A stretch of DNA of 64,000 nt from Agathobaculum sp. NTUH-O15-33 (GTDB lineage: Bacteria > Bacillota > Clostridia > Oscillospirales > Butyricicoccaceae): NCBI RefSeq assembly GCF_033193315.1, contig NZ_CP136187.1:620001-684000 (forward strand), read 5' to 3'. Below, piece after piece: positions 1 through 8,779 of the stretch. Within the stretch, counting starts at the first letter, position 1, and each line of letters begins with the position of its first letter. The notes under the pieces were generated by a model. The model was given only the letters and a program-made list of their open reading frames with translations, ran no database searches and had not been told where the DNA came from. The position numbers and the translations under genes were made by a program.

Positions 1-723
1 GCCGTGCATGCCGCAGAACCACAGCAGATCGAGCAGCGTGACAAACAGCACGCCGCTGCCCAATTCGCCCGGCAGGTATTCAAAGACCCGCGCCATCGCG
101 GTGGCCAGCAGGGTGTTGAGATCGGGCTGGCCGGTCACAAGCTGCAGCACGAGCGCCGCCAGCGCGAATACCGTGATGCACAGCGCCAGCGGAACGATCA
201 TCGATACCGAGATGCGGAAATGCAGATCGGCCCCCGGGGCGTAGGAGCGGAAACGGTGCGGCAGGTAGGCGGTAAACGCATGGAACAGCCGCACGCCCAA
301 GATCGCGCACAGCATGGCGCTGAACAGGCTGGTCGCGCTGCACGCGGAAAAGGGGAATTCGCCTGCGGGCGCGCCAAAAAACGCGATAAAGCAGCCGAGC
401 GAGGCGATGACCGCCAGCAGGCGGAAGGAATCGTCGCGGGTCTGGTCCAGCGCGGAAGCATAGGCATAGCTGACGCCGCAGAGCAGATAGATCGAGATCA
501 GCCCGAGGGTGGCGTCGTAGATCAGATCGAGCAGGCGCAGAAAGAAACCGCCCGCGGCCTGTTGCAGCGCCTCCTGCAAAGCGGGGACGGGCAGGCTGCG
601 CAACATCAACGCGACCGAACCGGTGACCAGTATGGGCACAAGCATCAGCAGGCCCTTGCGCACGGATGAAAAAACGCGGCTGCGCTCCATCCGGTCGGTC
701 AAGCGAAGCAATCTGTGGTACAA
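1..723 (-). CDS. PTS EIIC-like membrane protein, 3' end cut by window edge
   Basis: The minus-strand frame is open from a TTG at 723 to the window edge, about 241 residues, mostly hydrophobic segments. The last residues visible read LLDLLWFCGMHG, matching the LLWxxGxHG motif of cellobiose-type PTS EIIC permeases, which carry a sugar across the membrane while EIIB phosphorylates it. Start: a GGGGAGG site lies about 10 bases before TTG 723; an ATG at 690 has no clear site. No EIIA/EIIB is visible. A similar EIIC-like domain also occurs fused to GGDEF/EAL signalling domains in Clostridia, and the missing C-terminus would decide. The EIIC family call is fairly sure; substrate and transport role are not. 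Confidence 0.7.
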   Translation of the reverse strand, partial: MYHRLLRLTDRMERSRVFSSVRKGLLMLVPILVTGSVALMLRSLPVPALQEALQQAAGGFFLRLLDLIYDATLGLISIYLLCGVSYAYASALDQTRDDSFRLLAVIASLGCFIAFFGAPAGEFPFSACSATSLFSAMLCAILGVRLFHAFTAYLPHRFRSYAPGADLHFRISVSMIVPLALCITVFALAALVLQLVTGQPDLNTLLATAMARVFEYLPGELGSGVLFVTLLDLLWFCGMHG

Positions 724-769
724 GCGGCATCCACCTCCCCGTAGGCGGTACGAATTTTTACACAAAATC

Positions 770-798
770 ATTATATACGGTTATCAATGTTTTTTCCA
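770..798 (-). promoter_or_regulatory. Promoter of the EIIC-like gene
   Basis: On the minus strand, TGGAAA (798-793) and TATAAT (775-770) are separated by 17 bp, placing a start near 763 with a 40-base leader. The promoter diverges from that of dusB. Confidence 0.5.
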
Positions 799-845
799 GC
801 CTTTTGCCTTATAATATGCGGGTTAAATTGTTGCCGGCTGCGGGT

Positions 846-874
846 TTGCATTAAGTGGGGATTTATGCTATAAT
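846..874 (+). promoter_or_regulatory. Sigma-A promoter of dusB
   Basis: TTGCAT (846-851), 17 bp, TATAAT (869-874). Transcription should start near 881, which rules out the upstream in-frame ATG at 855 as the dusB start. Confidence 0.75.
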
Positions 875-908
875 CTATCCTGTTATTCTATCGCTGTGGG
901 GGAGAGAT

Positions 909-1895
909 ATGCAAATCGGCTCTGTTTTACTCGGCGGACGTGTGGCGCTCGCCCCGATGGCCGGGGTCACCGACCGGGCGTTTCGCCAGATATGCCGGGA
1001 ACACGGCGCCGCGCTCACCTATACCGAAATGGTATCGACCCGCGCGCTCGCCTATGGCGATAAAAAGACGCCGCGCTTGCTCAGCCTCGCGGAAAACGAG
1101 CGGCCCGCCGCCGCGCAGATCTTCGGGCACGACCCCGCGAGCATGGCCGAGGGGGCCAAAATCGCGTGCGCGCTTTCGGGCTGCGCCATCATCGATATCA
1201 ATATGGGCTGTCCCGCGCCCAAGATCGTGAACAACGGCGACGGTTCCGCGCTGATGCGCGACCCCGCCCTTGCCGCACGGATTATCGAAGCGGTGAAAAA
1301 CGCGGTGGACGTGCCGGTCACGATCAAGTTTCGCAAAGGGTGGGACGATAAAAGCGTTTGCTGCGTTGCGTTCGCCCGCATGGCCGAGCGCGCCGGGGCG
1401 GACGCGATCACGGTGCATGGCCGCACGCGGGCGCAGCAGTACAGCGGCCAAGCGGATTGGGACGCGATCCGCGCGGTCAAGGCCGCCGTGCATATTCCGG
1501 TAATCGCCAACGGCGATGTGTTTGAACCGGAGGATGTGCCGCGCATACTGGCCCATACGGGGGCGGATATGGTGATGATCGGCCGGGGCAGTCTGGGCGA
1601 TCCTTGGATCTTTTCGCGCGCGAACGCGCTGCTTGAGACCGGCGTGTGCCCGCCGCTGCCGCCGTTTGCGGAGCGGATCGACACCGCGGTGCGCCAGATT
1701 GAGCTGGCCGCCGCGCAGAAGGGCGAGCGCGTGGCCCTGCTGGAGGCGCGAAAGCATGTGAATTGGTATTTGAAAAGGGAACGGGGCGTCAAGGCCTTCA
1801 AGCAGCGCGTGTGCGCGCTCGAGCGGATGGAGGAGCTTTATCCGTTGGCCGAAGCGCTGAAACATGCGGTAGAAGACGGGCCGCCCTGTATATAA
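909..1895 (+). CDS. dusB: tRNA-dihydrouridine synthase (DusB type)
   Basis: An FMN- and NADPH-dependent enzyme that reduces uridine to dihydrouridine in the tRNA D-loop. The 328-residue TIM-barrel protein has the FMN-binding start LAPMAGVTDRAFR, the catalytic cysteine Cys101 in NMGCPAPK, VHGRTRAQQYSG, and the phosphate-binding IGRGSLGDPWIF. ATG 909 is chosen over ATG 855 because GGGGGAGAG directly precedes it and the promoter lies at 846-874. The ECF sigma gene follows after 15 bp, so the two may be co-transcribed. Confidence 0.93.
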   Translation: MQIGSVLLGGRVALAPMAGVTDRAFRQICREHGAALTYTEMVSTRALAYGDKKTPRLLSLAENERPAAAQIFGHDPASMAEGAKIACALSGCAIIDINMGCPAPKIVNNGDGSALMRDPALAARIIEAVKNAVDVPVTIKFRKGWDDKSVCCVAFARMAERAGADAITVHGRTRAQQYSGQADWDAIRAVKAAVHIPVIANGDVFEPEDVPRILAHTGADMVMIGRGSLGDPWIFSRANALLETGVCPPLPPFAERIDTAVRQIELAAAQKGERVALLEARKHVNWYLKRERGVKAFKQRVCALERMEELYPLAEALKHAVEDGPPCI

Positions 1896-1910
1896 GGAAA
1901 GGAGGCGCCC

Positions 1911-2516
1911 ATGAGCGAGGATAAAAACATCCTAGCCCGCGCGCGGCGCGGCGAGCTGCCCGCGTTTGAAGAGCTGGTAACGCTCTATGAAAAAAGGGTG
2001 TTCGCGGTTGCGCTGCGTTCCTCTGGCTCGCCCGAGGACGCGGCCGATATCACGCAGGAAACTTTCCTGCGCGCTTGGCGCGGGATGGATTCCTTCCGGG
2101 GGGACAGCGGCTTTTCCACTTGGCTGTTCCGCATTGCGATGAATTTGTGCGTCGACTACGCGCGCCGCAAAAACGCGGCGCCGCTGACCCAACCCCTTGT
2201 GGGGGAGGACGATATGGAGCGGCCTATTCCCGACCCCGCGCCCACGCCCGAGCAAAGGCTGGACAACAGCGAGCTGGGGCGGGAGCTTTCCGAGGCCCTG
2301 AACGAAGTGTCCGAGGAACACCGGCAGATCGTTTTGCTGCGCGATGTTTCCGGCCTGAGCTATACCGAGATCGCCGAAACGCTGGAAATTTCGGAGGGCA
2401 CGGTGAAATCGCGTCTGTCGCGGGCGCGGCTTGCTCTGCGCGATACGCTGCTGCGCCGGGGGAACATTCTGCCGCCCGCTCCGTCTAAACAACCGAAAGG
2501 AGGCGGGCAGGCATGA
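1911..2516 (+). CDS. ECF-type RNA polymerase sigma factor
   Basis: A 201-residue extracytoplasmic-function sigma factor. Region 2 (about residues 20-90) contains DAADITQETFLRAWRGM, used for core binding and -10 recognition; region 4 (about 135-185) contains LSYTEIAETLEISEGTVKSR, the -35-binding helix-turn-helix. AAGGAAAGGAGG precedes the ATG. The stop overlaps the start of the anti-sigma gene (ATGA, 2513-2516), the usual translational coupling of a sigma/anti-sigma pair. Its regulon and signal cannot be read from the sequence. Confidence 0.92.
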   Translation: MSEDKNILARARRGELPAFEELVTLYEKRVFAVALRSSGSPEDAADITQETFLRAWRGMDSFRGDSGFSTWLFRIAMNLCVDYARRKNAAPLTQPLVGEDDMERPIPDPAPTPEQRLDNSELGRELSEALNEVSEEHRQIVLLRDVSGLSYTEIAETLEISEGTVKSRLSRARLALRDTLLRRGNILPPAPSKQPKGGGQA

Positions 2517-3505
2517 GAGATTGTGAGTATTTTGAGCAGCTCTGTTCCAACAGCGTCGACGGTACGCTGACCGAACAGGAGCGGCAGGAACTGAGCGAGC
2601 ACGTGAAGGGCTGTCCCTCGTGTGCTGCGCTGCTGAATGATCTGGAACAAATGCGGGCGATGCTGCGGGCGGAACCCGAAATCCCGGATTCGCTGCACCA
2701 TGATATTATGGAGCGACTGTCGGGCGAGGCGCGGCTGACTTTAGTGCAGCCGGAAAAGCCGGCGCGCCGCATGCCGGTATTCACCATGGTGGCGGCTGCC
2801 GCCGTCGTGGTGATGGTAGTGCTGGGAGGCGGCGTGGGCCAGCTGTTCGGCACCAAGAGCAACGGTGCTGGAAACGCCGATACCGTCACGGCGGCGGATG
2901 GCGGCGCGCGTCCGGTGGACGATAGCCGGATCGACGCTGCGCCGCGCGCGGCCGAAGCTGCGCCCGAGGACGCGAAGCCGCAGCCCGAGTCGGCTGCGCC
3001 GCGGACGAAGAGCGCGCCGCAGGCCCCGGCGGAAGCGGCTGACGGCACACAGCCGGAAGCAAACGCTGGCGCGGGAGAAGCGGCGGCGGGCGGCGAAATG
3101 CCCGCAGAGGCGGAGCAAAAGTCAGCTGCGGAAAACGATACGGCGCAGGAACCGGGCGCGGGCGCTGTCGCGCCGCGCGTGGCTTACTATAGCGGGGATC
3201 TGCCGGTGCAGGATGCGGAAGCTGAAACGGAGGAGACCGCCGCGCTGCCGGAAAGCATTCGGGGAACGGCGGTGGCGTACAGCTATCTGGCGGTCGGCGC
3301 GGGCGAGCTGCCCGAGCTGGACGGCGCGTTGCTTTTGAACGAGGGCGACTATTCATATTTTTCCCTCTCGAACAATATGACCGTGCTGGAAAAAACGCTG
3401 GACAGCGTTGAAAAAGCCGGTTATACGGTTTCCGCCTACGAAAATGTAGGTCTCGTCACCGATAGCAAGGCTGAAAGCTGGCTGCTGATCGTTAAAAAAA
3501 GCTAG
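2513..3505 (+). CDS. Anti-sigma factor with zinc-finger (zf-HC2) and one membrane span
   Basis: A 330-residue partner of the preceding sigma factor. The N-terminus has the anti-sigma zinc motif His30-x3-Cys34-x2-Cys37. A single hydrophobic span lies at about 89-108. Then comes a low-complexity Ala/Glu/Pro-rich linker (about 115-230) and an extracytoplasmic C-terminal domain with no motif I recognise. Expected role: hold the sigma factor at the membrane until an envelope signal releases it. The GC-rich linker looks like a flexible spacer. The family is clear; the signal is unknown. Confidence 0.88.
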   Translation: MRDCEYFEQLCSNSVDGTLTEQERQELSEHVKGCPSCAALLNDLEQMRAMLRAEPEIPDSLHHDIMERLSGEARLTLVQPEKPARRMPVFTMVAAAAVVVMVVLGGGVGQLFGTKSNGAGNADTVTAADGGARPVDDSRIDAAPRAAEAAPEDAKPQPESAAPRTKSAPQAPAEAADGTQPEANAGAGEAAAGGEMPAEAEQKSAAENDTAQEPGAGAVAPRVAYYSGDLPVQDAEAETEETAALPESIRGTAVAYSYLAVGAGELPELDGALLLNEGDYSYFSLSNNMTVLEKTLDSVEKAGYTVSAYENVGLVTDSKAESWLLIVKKS

Positions 3506-3516
3506 AAGCTTTTTTT
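3494..3516 (+). terminator. AT-rich terminator overlapping the anti-sigma stop codon
   Basis: AAAAAAAGCT / AGCTTTTTTT forms a 10-bp stem with a 3-base loop. The TAG stop lies at its centre and the right arm supplies the T run. Confidence 0.55.
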
Positions 3517-3609
3517 GAGTTAGGAGTTAGGAATTGCGGTATCGGCCGCTGGCCGATGGATCAAATCATCGCGCTTTGCACGATACCGCAAACGCCTACT
3601 TCCTAACTC
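3517..3609. repeat. Miniature inverted-repeat element (copy A)
   Basis: A 93-bp element bounded by GAGTTAGGA (3517) and TCCTAACTC (3601-3609), with the inner complementary pair TTGCGGTATCG / CGATACCGCAA. It belongs to the same family as 4364-4453, 29042-29180, 43308-43420 and 61738-61911, whose ends are rich in TTAGGAATTAG-like sequence. No coding capacity. Confidence 0.75.
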
Positions 3610-3612
3610 TTG

Positions 3613-3650
3613 CTTTTTCTCAAAACTTTTATGAAAGTTTTGAGAAAAAG
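3613..3650. other. Perfect 17-bp AT-rich hairpin upstream of the S10 operon
   Basis: CTTTTTCTCAAAACTTT (3613-3629) and its exact complement (3634-3650) flank a 4-base loop. It sits just before the putative S10 operon promoter. It could be a terminator for incoming transcription or an operator; the sequence does not decide. Confidence 0.5.
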
Positions 3651-3653
3651 ACC

Positions 3654-4050
3654 TTGACTTTGCAGGGAAAACGTAGTAACCTATAAAGGCACCTGCGAAA
3701 GCGGGAGAAAAAACGCGATGATGCCGGAGATTGCTGCTTTAAGCAGGTAACTTCGGCGGAGTAGGTCCGACAATCGGGCGGTTGAGATAACTGCTATCTG
3801 TCCAATGGGCGCGTGCGCCCGGCGGCGCAAACGCAATGTTCCTGCGTAAATTCGGGACTCGCAGCATTTTTGCTGCAAAGCCGATGGCACGAACCACTTA
3901 CGTTTCTTTGTTGACCGGATCATTACACCAGAGGTGTGCCCGGTTATTTTCATGCCCGAACGTGATACACACGGCGGGGTTGCAGTTTCTCTCCGTAGCG
4001 AGTCACAACATTATTTAATGTATGGCACACATACGAGGAGGAAAACCACA
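3654..4050 (+). promoter_or_regulatory. S10 operon promoter region and long leader
   Basis: TTGACT (3654-3659) and TATAAA (3682-3687) lie here, but the 22-bp spacing is poor; TTGCAG (3660-3665) with 16 bp to TATAAA is the alternative. The following 360 bases before rpsJ hold no gene. They include small hairpins, such as GGGCGC/GCGCCC near 3808 and GCAGCA/TGCTGC near 3862, fitting a regulatory 5' leader. I do not recognise a known ribosomal-protein leader motif. Confidence 0.45.
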
Positions 4051-4362
4051 ATGGCAAACGCACAGAAGATTAGAATCCGCCTGAAGGCGTACGACCACGA
4101 GCTGATCGACCAGTCGGCCGAGAAGATCATCGAGACCGCTAAGCGCAACGGCGCTAAGGTTTCGGGCCCCATCCCGCTGCCGACCGAGAAGGAGATCATC
4201 ACCATCCTTCGCGCGGTACACAAGTATAAGGATGCGCGCGAGCAGTTCGAGCGCCGTACCCACAAGCGTCTGATCGACATCGTCAACCCCAATCAGGCTA
4301 CCATCGAAGCGCTCACCACGCTCGATCTGCCGGCTGGCGTTGAATTTGAAGTTAAGCTCTAA
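4051..4362 (+). CDS. rpsJ: 30S ribosomal protein S10
   Basis: A 103-residue protein starting [20 protein letters not shown], canonical for S10, which sits in the 30S head and, as NusE, also joins antitermination complexes. GAGGAGG precedes ATG 4051; in-frame codons farther upstream belong to the leader. It opens the S10-spc-alpha cluster. The usual tuf/fusA genes are not upstream here. Confidence 0.97.
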   Translation: MANAQKIRIRLKAYDHELIDQSAEKIIETAKRNGAKVSGPIPLPTEKEIITILRAVHKYKDAREQFERRTHKRLIDIVNPNQATIEALTTLDLPAGVEFEVKL

Positions 4363-4363
4363 A

Positions 4364-4453
4364 TAATTAGGAATTAGAAATGAGTAATTAGTAATTTTGA
4401 AATGGCGCGTAGCGCGACCGCAATTACTAACTACTAATTATCAATTACTAATA
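4364..4453. repeat. Miniature inverted-repeat element (copy B) between rpsJ and rplC
   Basis: About 90 bp beginning TAATTAGGAATTAG, one base after the rpsJ stop, and ending AATTACTAATA, with a central GCGCG-TA-CGCGC-like stem. The ends are mutually complementary. It lies inside the ribosomal operon and would be transcribed with it. Confidence 0.75.
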
Positions 4454-4586
4454 AAAACCACATTGTTTACAATCCGTCGGACTAACCCACCGCCGGTTTG
4501 AAGCCTTAGCCGCGTTTTCGTGCGGCGAGGTCATGTTGGCGGCCAAACGCCGTCAACCAATAACCTTTCAAGGAGGAAAAAACACT
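4454..4586 (+). promoter_or_regulatory. Leader upstream of rplC
   Basis: A non-coding stretch with a GCCGC/GCGGC hairpin (4509-4526) and the sequence GGACTAACCCACCG, which closely resembles GGACTAACCCGCCC in the rpsH leader near 11551. Its function is unknown; a shared regulatory motif is possible. Confidence 0.3.
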
Positions 4587-5285
4587 ATGATGAACAAAGC
4601 GATCATCGGCAAGAAGGTCGGCATGACCCAGATCTTCAACGCCGACGGCAAGGTCATCCCCTGCACCGTCATCGAGGCGGGCCCCTGCGTCGTTACGCAG
4701 CTCAAGACCGAGGAGAAGGACGGTTACAACGCCGTACAGTTCGGTTTCGAGGACGTTCAGGAGCGCAAGCTCAACAAGCCCCAGAAGGGCCACCTGAAGA
4801 AGTCCGGCGACAGCCTCAAGAAGTACCTCAAGGAGTTCCGCTTTGAGGATTGCGCCACCTTCCAGCTGGGCGACGTTGTCAAGGCCGACATGTTCAAGGA
4901 AGGCGACTTCGTTGACGTGACCGGTATTTCCAAGGGTAAGGGCTACGCGGGCGTTATCAAGCGCTTCAACGCCGGCCGCTCCCCGATGAGCCACGGCGCC
5001 GGCCCGATGCACCGTCATCAGGGTTCCATGGGCGCGTGCTCCGATCCTTCCAAGATCATGAAGGGCAAAATGATGCCGGGCCACATGGGCGCCGAGCAGG
5101 TCACCGTTCAGAATCTGGACGTTGTCAAGGTCGACCCCGAGCTCAACCTGATCGCCGTTTGCGGCGCGGTTCCGGGCCCCAAGGGCGGCATCGTGTTCCT
5201 GAAGAACACCGTAAAGAACAACAAGCTTGTCAAGGGTGAGGCTGGCGTCAGCAAGAACCCGCAGAAGGCTTCCGCGAGAAAGTAA
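4587..5285 (+). CDS. rplC: 50S ribosomal protein L3
   Basis: A 232-residue L3, starting [17 protein letters not shown] and carrying the conserved loop [20 protein letters not shown] that reaches toward the peptidyl-transferase centre. AAGGAGG lies 11 bases before ATG 4587; ATG 4590 is an alternative. L3 is an early 50S assembly initiator. rplD follows after 18 bp. Confidence 0.97.
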   Translation: MMNKAIIGKKVGMTQIFNADGKVIPCTVIEAGPCVVTQLKTEEKDGYNAVQFGFEDVQERKLNKPQKGHLKKSGDSLKKYLKEFRFEDCATFQLGDVVKADMFKEGDFVDVTGISKGKGYAGVIKRFNAGRSPMSHGAGPMHRHQGSMGACSDPSKIMKGKMMPGHMGAEQVTVQNLDVVKVDPELNLIAVCGAVPGPKGGIVFLKNTVKNNKLVKGEAGVSKNPQKASARK

Positions 5286-5303
5286 GGAAGGGAGGAATAA
5301 CGA

Positions 5304-5927
5304 ATGCCTACAGTAGCAGTTTTTGATATGACCGGTAAGAAAACCGGCGAGATGGAGCTTTCCGATGCCGTATTCGGTATTGAGCCCAATATGACCGTGG
5401 TACACGCGGCCGTCAAGAATCATCTGGCCAATCGCCGTCACGGCACGCAGTCCACGCTTACCCGTGCCGAGGTACGCGGCGGCGGCATCAAGCCGTGGCG
5501 CCAGAAGGGCACCGGCCGTGCCCGTCAGGGCTCCATCCGCGCGCCGCAGTGGACCCACGGCGGTATCGCGTTTGGCCCGAAGCCCCGTTCCTATAACTAC
5601 ACGCTCAACCGCAAGACCCGCCGTCTGGCTCTGCTCTCCGCACTGAGCGCCAAGGCAGCGGCCGGCGAGATCATCGTCATCGACGGTCTCGATATGAGCG
5701 AGATCAAGACCAAGAAATTCGTTTCGTTCCTCGGCAGCGTCGAGGCGACCGGCAAGAGCTTGGTCGTTACGCCCGAGGTGCGTGTCAATGTCGTGAAGAG
5801 CGCCGCCAACATCCCCGGTGTGCGCACGACCATCGCGTCCACGCTGAATGTTTATGACATTCTCAACGCCGATAAGTTCATTATCGACAAGGCCGCGGTC
5901 GAAAAGCTCCAGGAGGTGTACGCATAA
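5304..5927 (+). CDS. rplD: 50S ribosomal protein L4
   Basis: A 207-residue L4 with the exit-tunnel extension [19 protein letters not shown] at about residues 60-80. In some bacteria L4 also represses its own operon, but there is no direct sign of that here. GGGAGG precedes the ATG. The stop overlaps the rplW start (TAATG), so the two are translationally coupled. Confidence 0.97.
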   Translation: MPTVAVFDMTGKKTGEMELSDAVFGIEPNMTVVHAAVKNHLANRRHGTQSTLTRAEVRGGGIKPWRQKGTGRARQGSIRAPQWTHGGIAFGPKPRSYNYTLNRKTRRLALLSALSAKAAAGEIIVIDGLDMSEIKTKKFVSFLGSVEATGKSLVVTPEVRVNVVKSAANIPGVRTTIASTLNVYDILNADKFIIDKAAVEKLQEVYA

Positions 5928-6220
5928 TGAAGTTTTCTTACGACGTGATCCGCCGACCGATCATCACCGAGCGTTCGATGGCGGGTATTCAGGATAACAA
6001 GTACACGTTTGAAGTAGCGCCGGGCGCCGGCAAGATCGAGATCAAGAAGGCTGTGGAAGAAATCTTCGGCGTTAAGGTGCTGAAGGTTAACACCATCAAG
6101 CTGCCGGGCAAGTGGAAGCGCATGGGCGTCCACGTCGGCAAGCGCCCCGACATCAAGAAGGCGGTCGTCACGCTGACTCCGGACAGCAAGAAGATCGAGA
6201 TCTTCGAGAATATGGTCTAA
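5927..6220 (+). CDS. rplW: 50S ribosomal protein L23
   Basis: A 97-residue L23 ([18 protein letters not shown]), located at the tunnel exit where trigger factor and SRP dock. AGGAGG lies inside the end of rplD. A 254-bp gap of stacked hairpins follows before rplB, which is unusual because these genes normally abut. Confidence 0.97.
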   Translation: MKFSYDVIRRPIITERSMAGIQDNKYTFEVAPGAGKIEIKKAVEEIFGVKVLKVNTIKLPGKWKRMGVHVGKRPDIKKAVVTLTPDSKKIEIFENMV

Positions 6221-6226
6221 GACCTT

Positions 6227-6440
6227 CTAAGGGGGACCAGTCCCCCTTAGATACGAATTCGGTTCCGGAGAAACCGAATTCGATAACCCCCTCGCGTTTG
6301 CCGTGCAAACGCGGCCGCGCCGCTCCGGCGCGGGCAGCGGTATCAAAGTCAGGCGGAGCCCGACTTTGATGAACGCCCCTGCGGGGCGACCAAATGCACA
6401 GAAGCGCTTCGCTGTCTGTGCTTGTATGGGGAGACACCCC
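6227..6440. repeat. Array of eight consecutive hairpins between rplW and rplB
   Basis: Stems in order: 6227-6250 (CTAAGGGGGA/TCCCCCTTAG), 6254-6282 (11 bp, CGAATTCGGTT), 6293-6313 (9 bp, CGCGTTTGC), 6315-6333 (8 bp, CCGCGCCG), 6342-6370 (9 bp, ATCAAAGTC with an inner GGC/GCC), 6374-6388, 6396-6421 and 6428-6440. Almost every base lies in a stem. No ORF or promoter is visible. The internal order differs from the other three arrays in the window, so it may belong to a related but distinct subfamily. Confidence 0.7.
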
Positions 6441-6474
6441 GATAATAACGTAACTAAGGAGTTGAAAATCCAAC

Positions 6475-7308
6475 ATGGCTATTAAGACTTTCAACCCGAC
6501 GACGCCCTCGCGCAGAAATATGACTGTGCTTTCCTACAAGGGCCTGTCCAAGGTGAAGCCCGAGAAGAGCCTTCTCGAAAAGGTCAAGAAGACCGCCGGC
6601 CGCAACAGCTACGGCCGCATCACCGTTCGCCATCACGGCGGCGGCAACAAGCAGAAGTACCGTATCATCGATTTCAAGCGCCAGAAGCTGGATATGCCGG
6701 CGACCGTCATGACTCTCGAGTATGACCCGAACCGCTCGGCCAACATCGCTCTCGTTCAGTACGAGGACGGCGTTAAGGCTTATATCCTCGCTCCCGAAGG
6801 CCTGAACATCGGCGACAAGGTCATCTCCTCTGTCGAAGCCGACATCAAGCCCGGCAACTGCCTGCCGGTCGAGCACATCCCGGTCGGTACCATGATCCAC
6901 AACATCGAGCTGTACCCCGGCAAGGGCGCGCAGCTGGTCCGCTCCGCAGGCGTCGGCGCTCAGCTGATGGCGAAGGAGAACGGCATGGCGCAGGTTCGTC
7001 TGCCCTCCGGTGAAGTTCGCTTCATCCGTCTGGAGTGCAAGGCCACGATCGGTATCGTCGGCAATTCCGACCACTCGAACGTGCAGCTGGGCAAGGCCGG
7101 CCGTACCCGTCATATGGGCATCCGCCCGACCGTTCGCGGCAGCGTCATGAACCCGTGCGATCACCCGCACGGCGGCGGCGAAGGCAAATCGCCGATCGGC
7201 CGTCCCTCGCCTGTTACCCCGTGGGGCAAGCCGGCGATGGGTTACAAGACCCGTAAGAAGAACCACCGCACCGATAAGCAGATCGTGCGGCGCCGTAACG
7301 GTAAGTGA
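6475..7308 (+). CDS. rplB: 50S ribosomal protein L2
   Basis: A 277-residue L2, with the RNA-binding OB/SH3 core and the signature [20 protein letters not shown] near residue 220. It binds 23S rRNA domain IV and is needed for subunit joining and peptidyl transfer. AAGGAG lies 12-15 bases before the ATG. It restarts the operon after the hairpin array; rpsS follows after 18 bp. Confidence 0.97.
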   Translation: MAIKTFNPTTPSRRNMTVLSYKGLSKVKPEKSLLEKVKKTAGRNSYGRITVRHHGGGNKQKYRIIDFKRQKLDMPATVMTLEYDPNRSANIALVQYEDGVKAYILAPEGLNIGDKVISSVEADIKPGNCLPVEHIPVGTMIHNIELYPGKGAQLVRSAGVGAQLMAKENGMAQVRLPSGEVRFIRLECKATIGIVGNSDHSNVQLGKAGRTRHMGIRPTVRGSVMNPCDHPHGGGEGKSPIGRPSPVTPWGKPAMGYKTRKKNHRTDKQIVRRRNGK

Positions 7309-7326
7309 GAAAGGAGTTAACGTAAT

Positions 7327-7608
7327 ATGGGCAGAAGTGTTAAGAAGGGCCCTTTTGTGGCTCCTGAGCTTATCAAAAGAGTCGTTGAGATGAACGAGAA
7401 GGGCGAGAAGAAGGTTCTCAAGACCTGGTCCCGCGCCTCTACGATCTTCCCGGATTTCGTCGGTCACACCTTCGCGGTGCACGACGGCCGCAAGCATGTG
7501 CCGGTCTATGTGACCGAGGACATGGTTGGTCACAAGCTGGGCGAGTTTGCTCCCACCCGTACCTATCGTGGTCACGCGGGCAGCAGAACCTCCAATAACG
7601 GCAAGTAA
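7327..7608 (+). CDS. rpsS: 30S ribosomal protein S19
   Basis: A 93-residue S19 ([19 protein letters not shown]) with the signature [18 protein letters not shown] at the C-terminus. It lies in the 30S head beside S13. AAAGGAG precedes the start. Confidence 0.97.
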   Translation: MGRSVKKGPFVAPELIKRVVEMNEKGEKKVLKTWSRASTIFPDFVGHTFAVHDGRKHVPVYVTEDMVGHKLGEFAPTRTYRGHAGSRTSNNGK

Positions 7609-7626
7609 GGGAGGAGTTAAAGTAAC

Positions 7627-7962
7627 ATGGAAGCAAGAGCAATCGTACGCAACGTACGCATGACCCCGCGTAAGATCAAGCTGATCTGCGATCTGATCCG
7701 CGGCAAGGATGCGGGCGAAGCGATGGCTATCATCATGAATACCCCCAAGGCGGCCTGCGAGCCCATGGCGAAGCTTTTAAAGAGCGCGGTGGCCAATGCC
7801 GAGAACAACCACGGCATGGATACCGACAAGCTGTACGTCAAGATGGTGCACGTCGGTCCCGGCCCCGTCATGAAGCGCGTTATGCCGCGCGCACAGGGCC
7901 GTGCGTTCAGAATCCTCAAGAGAACCTCGCACATCACGCTGGTTCTCGGCGAGAAAGAATAA
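7627..7962 (+). CDS. rplV: 50S ribosomal protein L22
   Basis: A 111-residue L22 ([20 protein letters not shown]). The beta-hairpin that lines the exit tunnel lies in the C-terminal half ([20 protein letters not shown]). GGGAGG precedes the ATG; rpsC follows after 13 bp. Confidence 0.97.
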   Translation: MEARAIVRNVRMTPRKIKLICDLIRGKDAGEAMAIIMNTPKAACEPMAKLLKSAVANAENNHGMDTDKLYVKMVHVGPGPVMKRVMPRAQGRAFRILKRTSHITLVLGEKE

Positions 7963-7975
7963 GGGAGGGTAATCA

Positions 7976-8779
7976 ATGGGCCAGAAAGTAAATCCGAACG
8001 GTCTCCGTGTCGGTGTTATCAAGAATTGGGATTCCCGTTGGTTTGCCAAGGATAACGCCTTCGGCGACCTTCTCGTGGAAGACTACCAGATCCGTAAGGA
8101 CCTGAAAAAGCGTCTGTTTGACGCAGGCGTTCCGGCGATCGAGATCGAGCGCAAGAACGACGAGATCAAGATCTTTATCCAGTGCGCCAAGCCCGGCTTC
8201 GTTGTCGGCCAGAACGGCGACAAGATCAAGGCGCTTGAGGAAGAGCTGTCTAAGAAGTACGGCAAGAAGGTCAAGTGCTCGATCATCGAGATCAAGAATC
8301 AGGACACGAACGCCACGCTCGTAGCCGAGAACATCGCCGCGCAGCTTGAGAAGCGCATCGGTTTCCGCCGCGCGATGAAGCAGGCCATGGGCCGTGCGAT
8401 GCGCATGGGCGCCAAGGGCATCAAAACCTGCTGCTCCGGCCGTCTGGGCGGCGCGGAAATCGCCCGCGTAGAGCACTACCACGAGGGCACGATCCCGCTG
8501 CAGACCCTGCGCGCGGATATCGATTATGGCTTTGCCGAAGCCAATACCACCTATGGTAAAATCGGCGTTAAGGTATGGATCTACAAGGGTGAAGTGCTGC
8601 ACGGCGGTCCGAGACTCGGCCGTTCGATCGAAGTGCCGAAGCCCGCGTTTGAGCGCCGTGACCGCCGCGACCGTGGAGGTCGCCGTGATGATCGCCGCGG
8701 CGGCTTCAACCGTAACGGTCAGGGCCGTCCGAACGGCGGTAATGGCCGTCCGGCTAGACAGGAAGGAGGCAACCGCTAA
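7976..8779 (+). CDS. rpsC: 30S ribosomal protein S3 with Arg/Gly-rich tail
   Basis: A 267-residue S3, an mRNA-entry protein with helicase activity on the ribosome. The KH domain (about 40-110) includes [16 protein letters not shown]; the C-terminal S3 domain contains [17 protein letters not shown]. Residues from about 222 to the end form an extra Arg/Gly/Asn-rich tail ([17 protein letters not shown]) that makes it longer than the common 210-230 residues. The stop overlaps rplP (TAATG). Confidence 0.97.
   Translation: MGQKVNPNGLRVGVIKNWDSRWFAKDNAFGDLLVEDYQIRKDLKKRLFDAGVPAIEIERKNDEIKIFIQCAKPGFVVGQNGDKIKALEEELSKKYGKKVKCSIIEIKNQDTNATLVAENIAAQLEKRIGFRRAMKQAMGRAMRMGAKGIKTCCSGRLGGAEIARVEHYHEGTIPLQTLRADIDYGFAEANTTYGKIGVKVWIYKGEVLHGGPRLGRSIEVPKPAFERRDRRDRGGRRDDRRGGFNRNGQGRPNGGNGRPARQEGGNR

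Noticed and set aside
80..730. Long minus-strand open frame rich in Arg/Ala/Pro
   Set aside because: It is the wrong frame of the EIIC-like gene; the frame ending LLDLLWFCGMHG has membrane-protein composition and a family motif.
927..1865. Long open frame antisense to dusB
   Set aside because: High GC content keeps antisense frames open; the protein is His/Arg-rich with no motif, and the plus strand is clearly DusB. Similar long antisense frames throughout the ribosomal genes and infB were dismissed for the same reason.
3690..4050. tRNA or known riboswitch in the S10 leader
   Set aside because: No cloverleaf, CCA-type acceptor stem, T-box motif or other riboswitch core that I can recognise.
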